The position numbers and the translations under genes were made by a program. This document shows positions 5,255 through 5,307 of a stretch of 5,307 nt of DNA, piece by piece. How positions within the stretch are numbered: the stretch's first letter is position 1; each line of letters opens with the position of its first letter. The DNA is from Acidimicrobiia bacterium (GTDB lineage Bacteria > Actinomycetota > Acidimicrobiia > Spongiisociales > SHLN01): NCBI GenBank assembly GCA_004283105.1, contig SHLN01000187.1, forward strand, positions 1 to 5,307, written 5' to 3'. The notes beneath the pieces are model-generated. The model did no database searches. It was not told the origin of the DNA and saw only the letters and a program-made list of their open reading frames with translations.

Positions 5255-5307
5255 TGAGCCGGAACGCCCCGCGGTCCTTGGGAGCCACTTCGTGGCGCCT
5301 TGGCGGC
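5255..5307 (+). repeat. Twin-hairpin direct repeat, copy 2, reaching the window edge
   Basis: Second copy of the 53-base unit, ending exactly with the last base of the window, so the true repeat may be longer. Its first stem (5261-5267 with 5271-5277, loop CCC) has one A/G mismatch. Its second stem (5281-5288 with 5292-5299, loop TTC) also has one A/G mismatch. The bases between the copies (5231-5254) show nothing further. Confidence 0.75.

Noticed and set aside
4326..5288. Minus-strand open frame opposite the RpiR-type regulator
   Set aside because: Its translation has no family motif and it spans the repeat region; the plus-strand frame encodes an unmistakable helix-turn-helix plus SIS-like protein.
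5178..5307. CRISPR array
   Set aside because: Only two 53-base copies, each with two hairpins, separated by a single 24-base stretch; no cas gene and no third copy in the window.

Overview
This is GC-rich bacterial DNA (about 65% G+C by eye) with tight gene spacing, ATGA stop/start overlaps and Shine-Dalgarno sites. The composition and protein style suggest a high-GC actinobacterium-like organism, perhaps of the Acidimicrobiia type. That placement is an impression, because the window has no phylogenetic marker.

Layout: 1-115 has no recognisable gene. A four-gene operon on the minus strand fills 116-4269. In transcription order it encodes a KamA-family radical SAM/PLP aminomutase (2821-4269), the A subunit (2085-2795) and B subunit (1429-2088) of a 3-oxoacid (PcaIJ-like) CoA-transferase, and a class III PLP aminotransferase of the glutamate-1-semialdehyde-aminomutase/beta-transaminase type (116-1432). 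The last three genes are joined by two 4-nt ATGA overlaps. A 77-nt divergent intergenic region (4270-4346) carries candidate promoters for both directions and a perfect 8-bp inverted repeat (4307-4329) that looks like an operator. An RpiR/MurR-type regulator (4347-5180) is read the other way. After it lie two copies of a 53-nt twin-hairpin repeat (5178-5230 and 5255-5307), the second ending exactly at the window edge.

How the genes may work together (inference): the enzymes fit a route alpha-amino acid -> beta-amino acid (aminomutase) -> 3-oxoacid (beta-transaminase) -> 3-oxoacyl-CoA (CoA-transferase), ready for thiolysis. In an alignment made from memory, the two Asp residues that hold the side-chain ammonium of lysine in lysine 2,3-aminomutase (D293 and D330 in the Clostridium subterminale enzyme) fall on Arg353 and about Ser389 here. 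This parallels the Lys/Asn pair of glutamate 2,3-aminomutase. With a 3-oxoadipate-type CoA-transferase next door, a dicarboxylic substrate (2-aminoadipate or glutamate) is more plausible than lysine. I know of no described pathway of exactly this form; it is the main point of interest. The regulator has a SIS-type domain without the usual phosphosugar Ser/Thr loop, which fits sensing of a non-sugar pathway metabolite.
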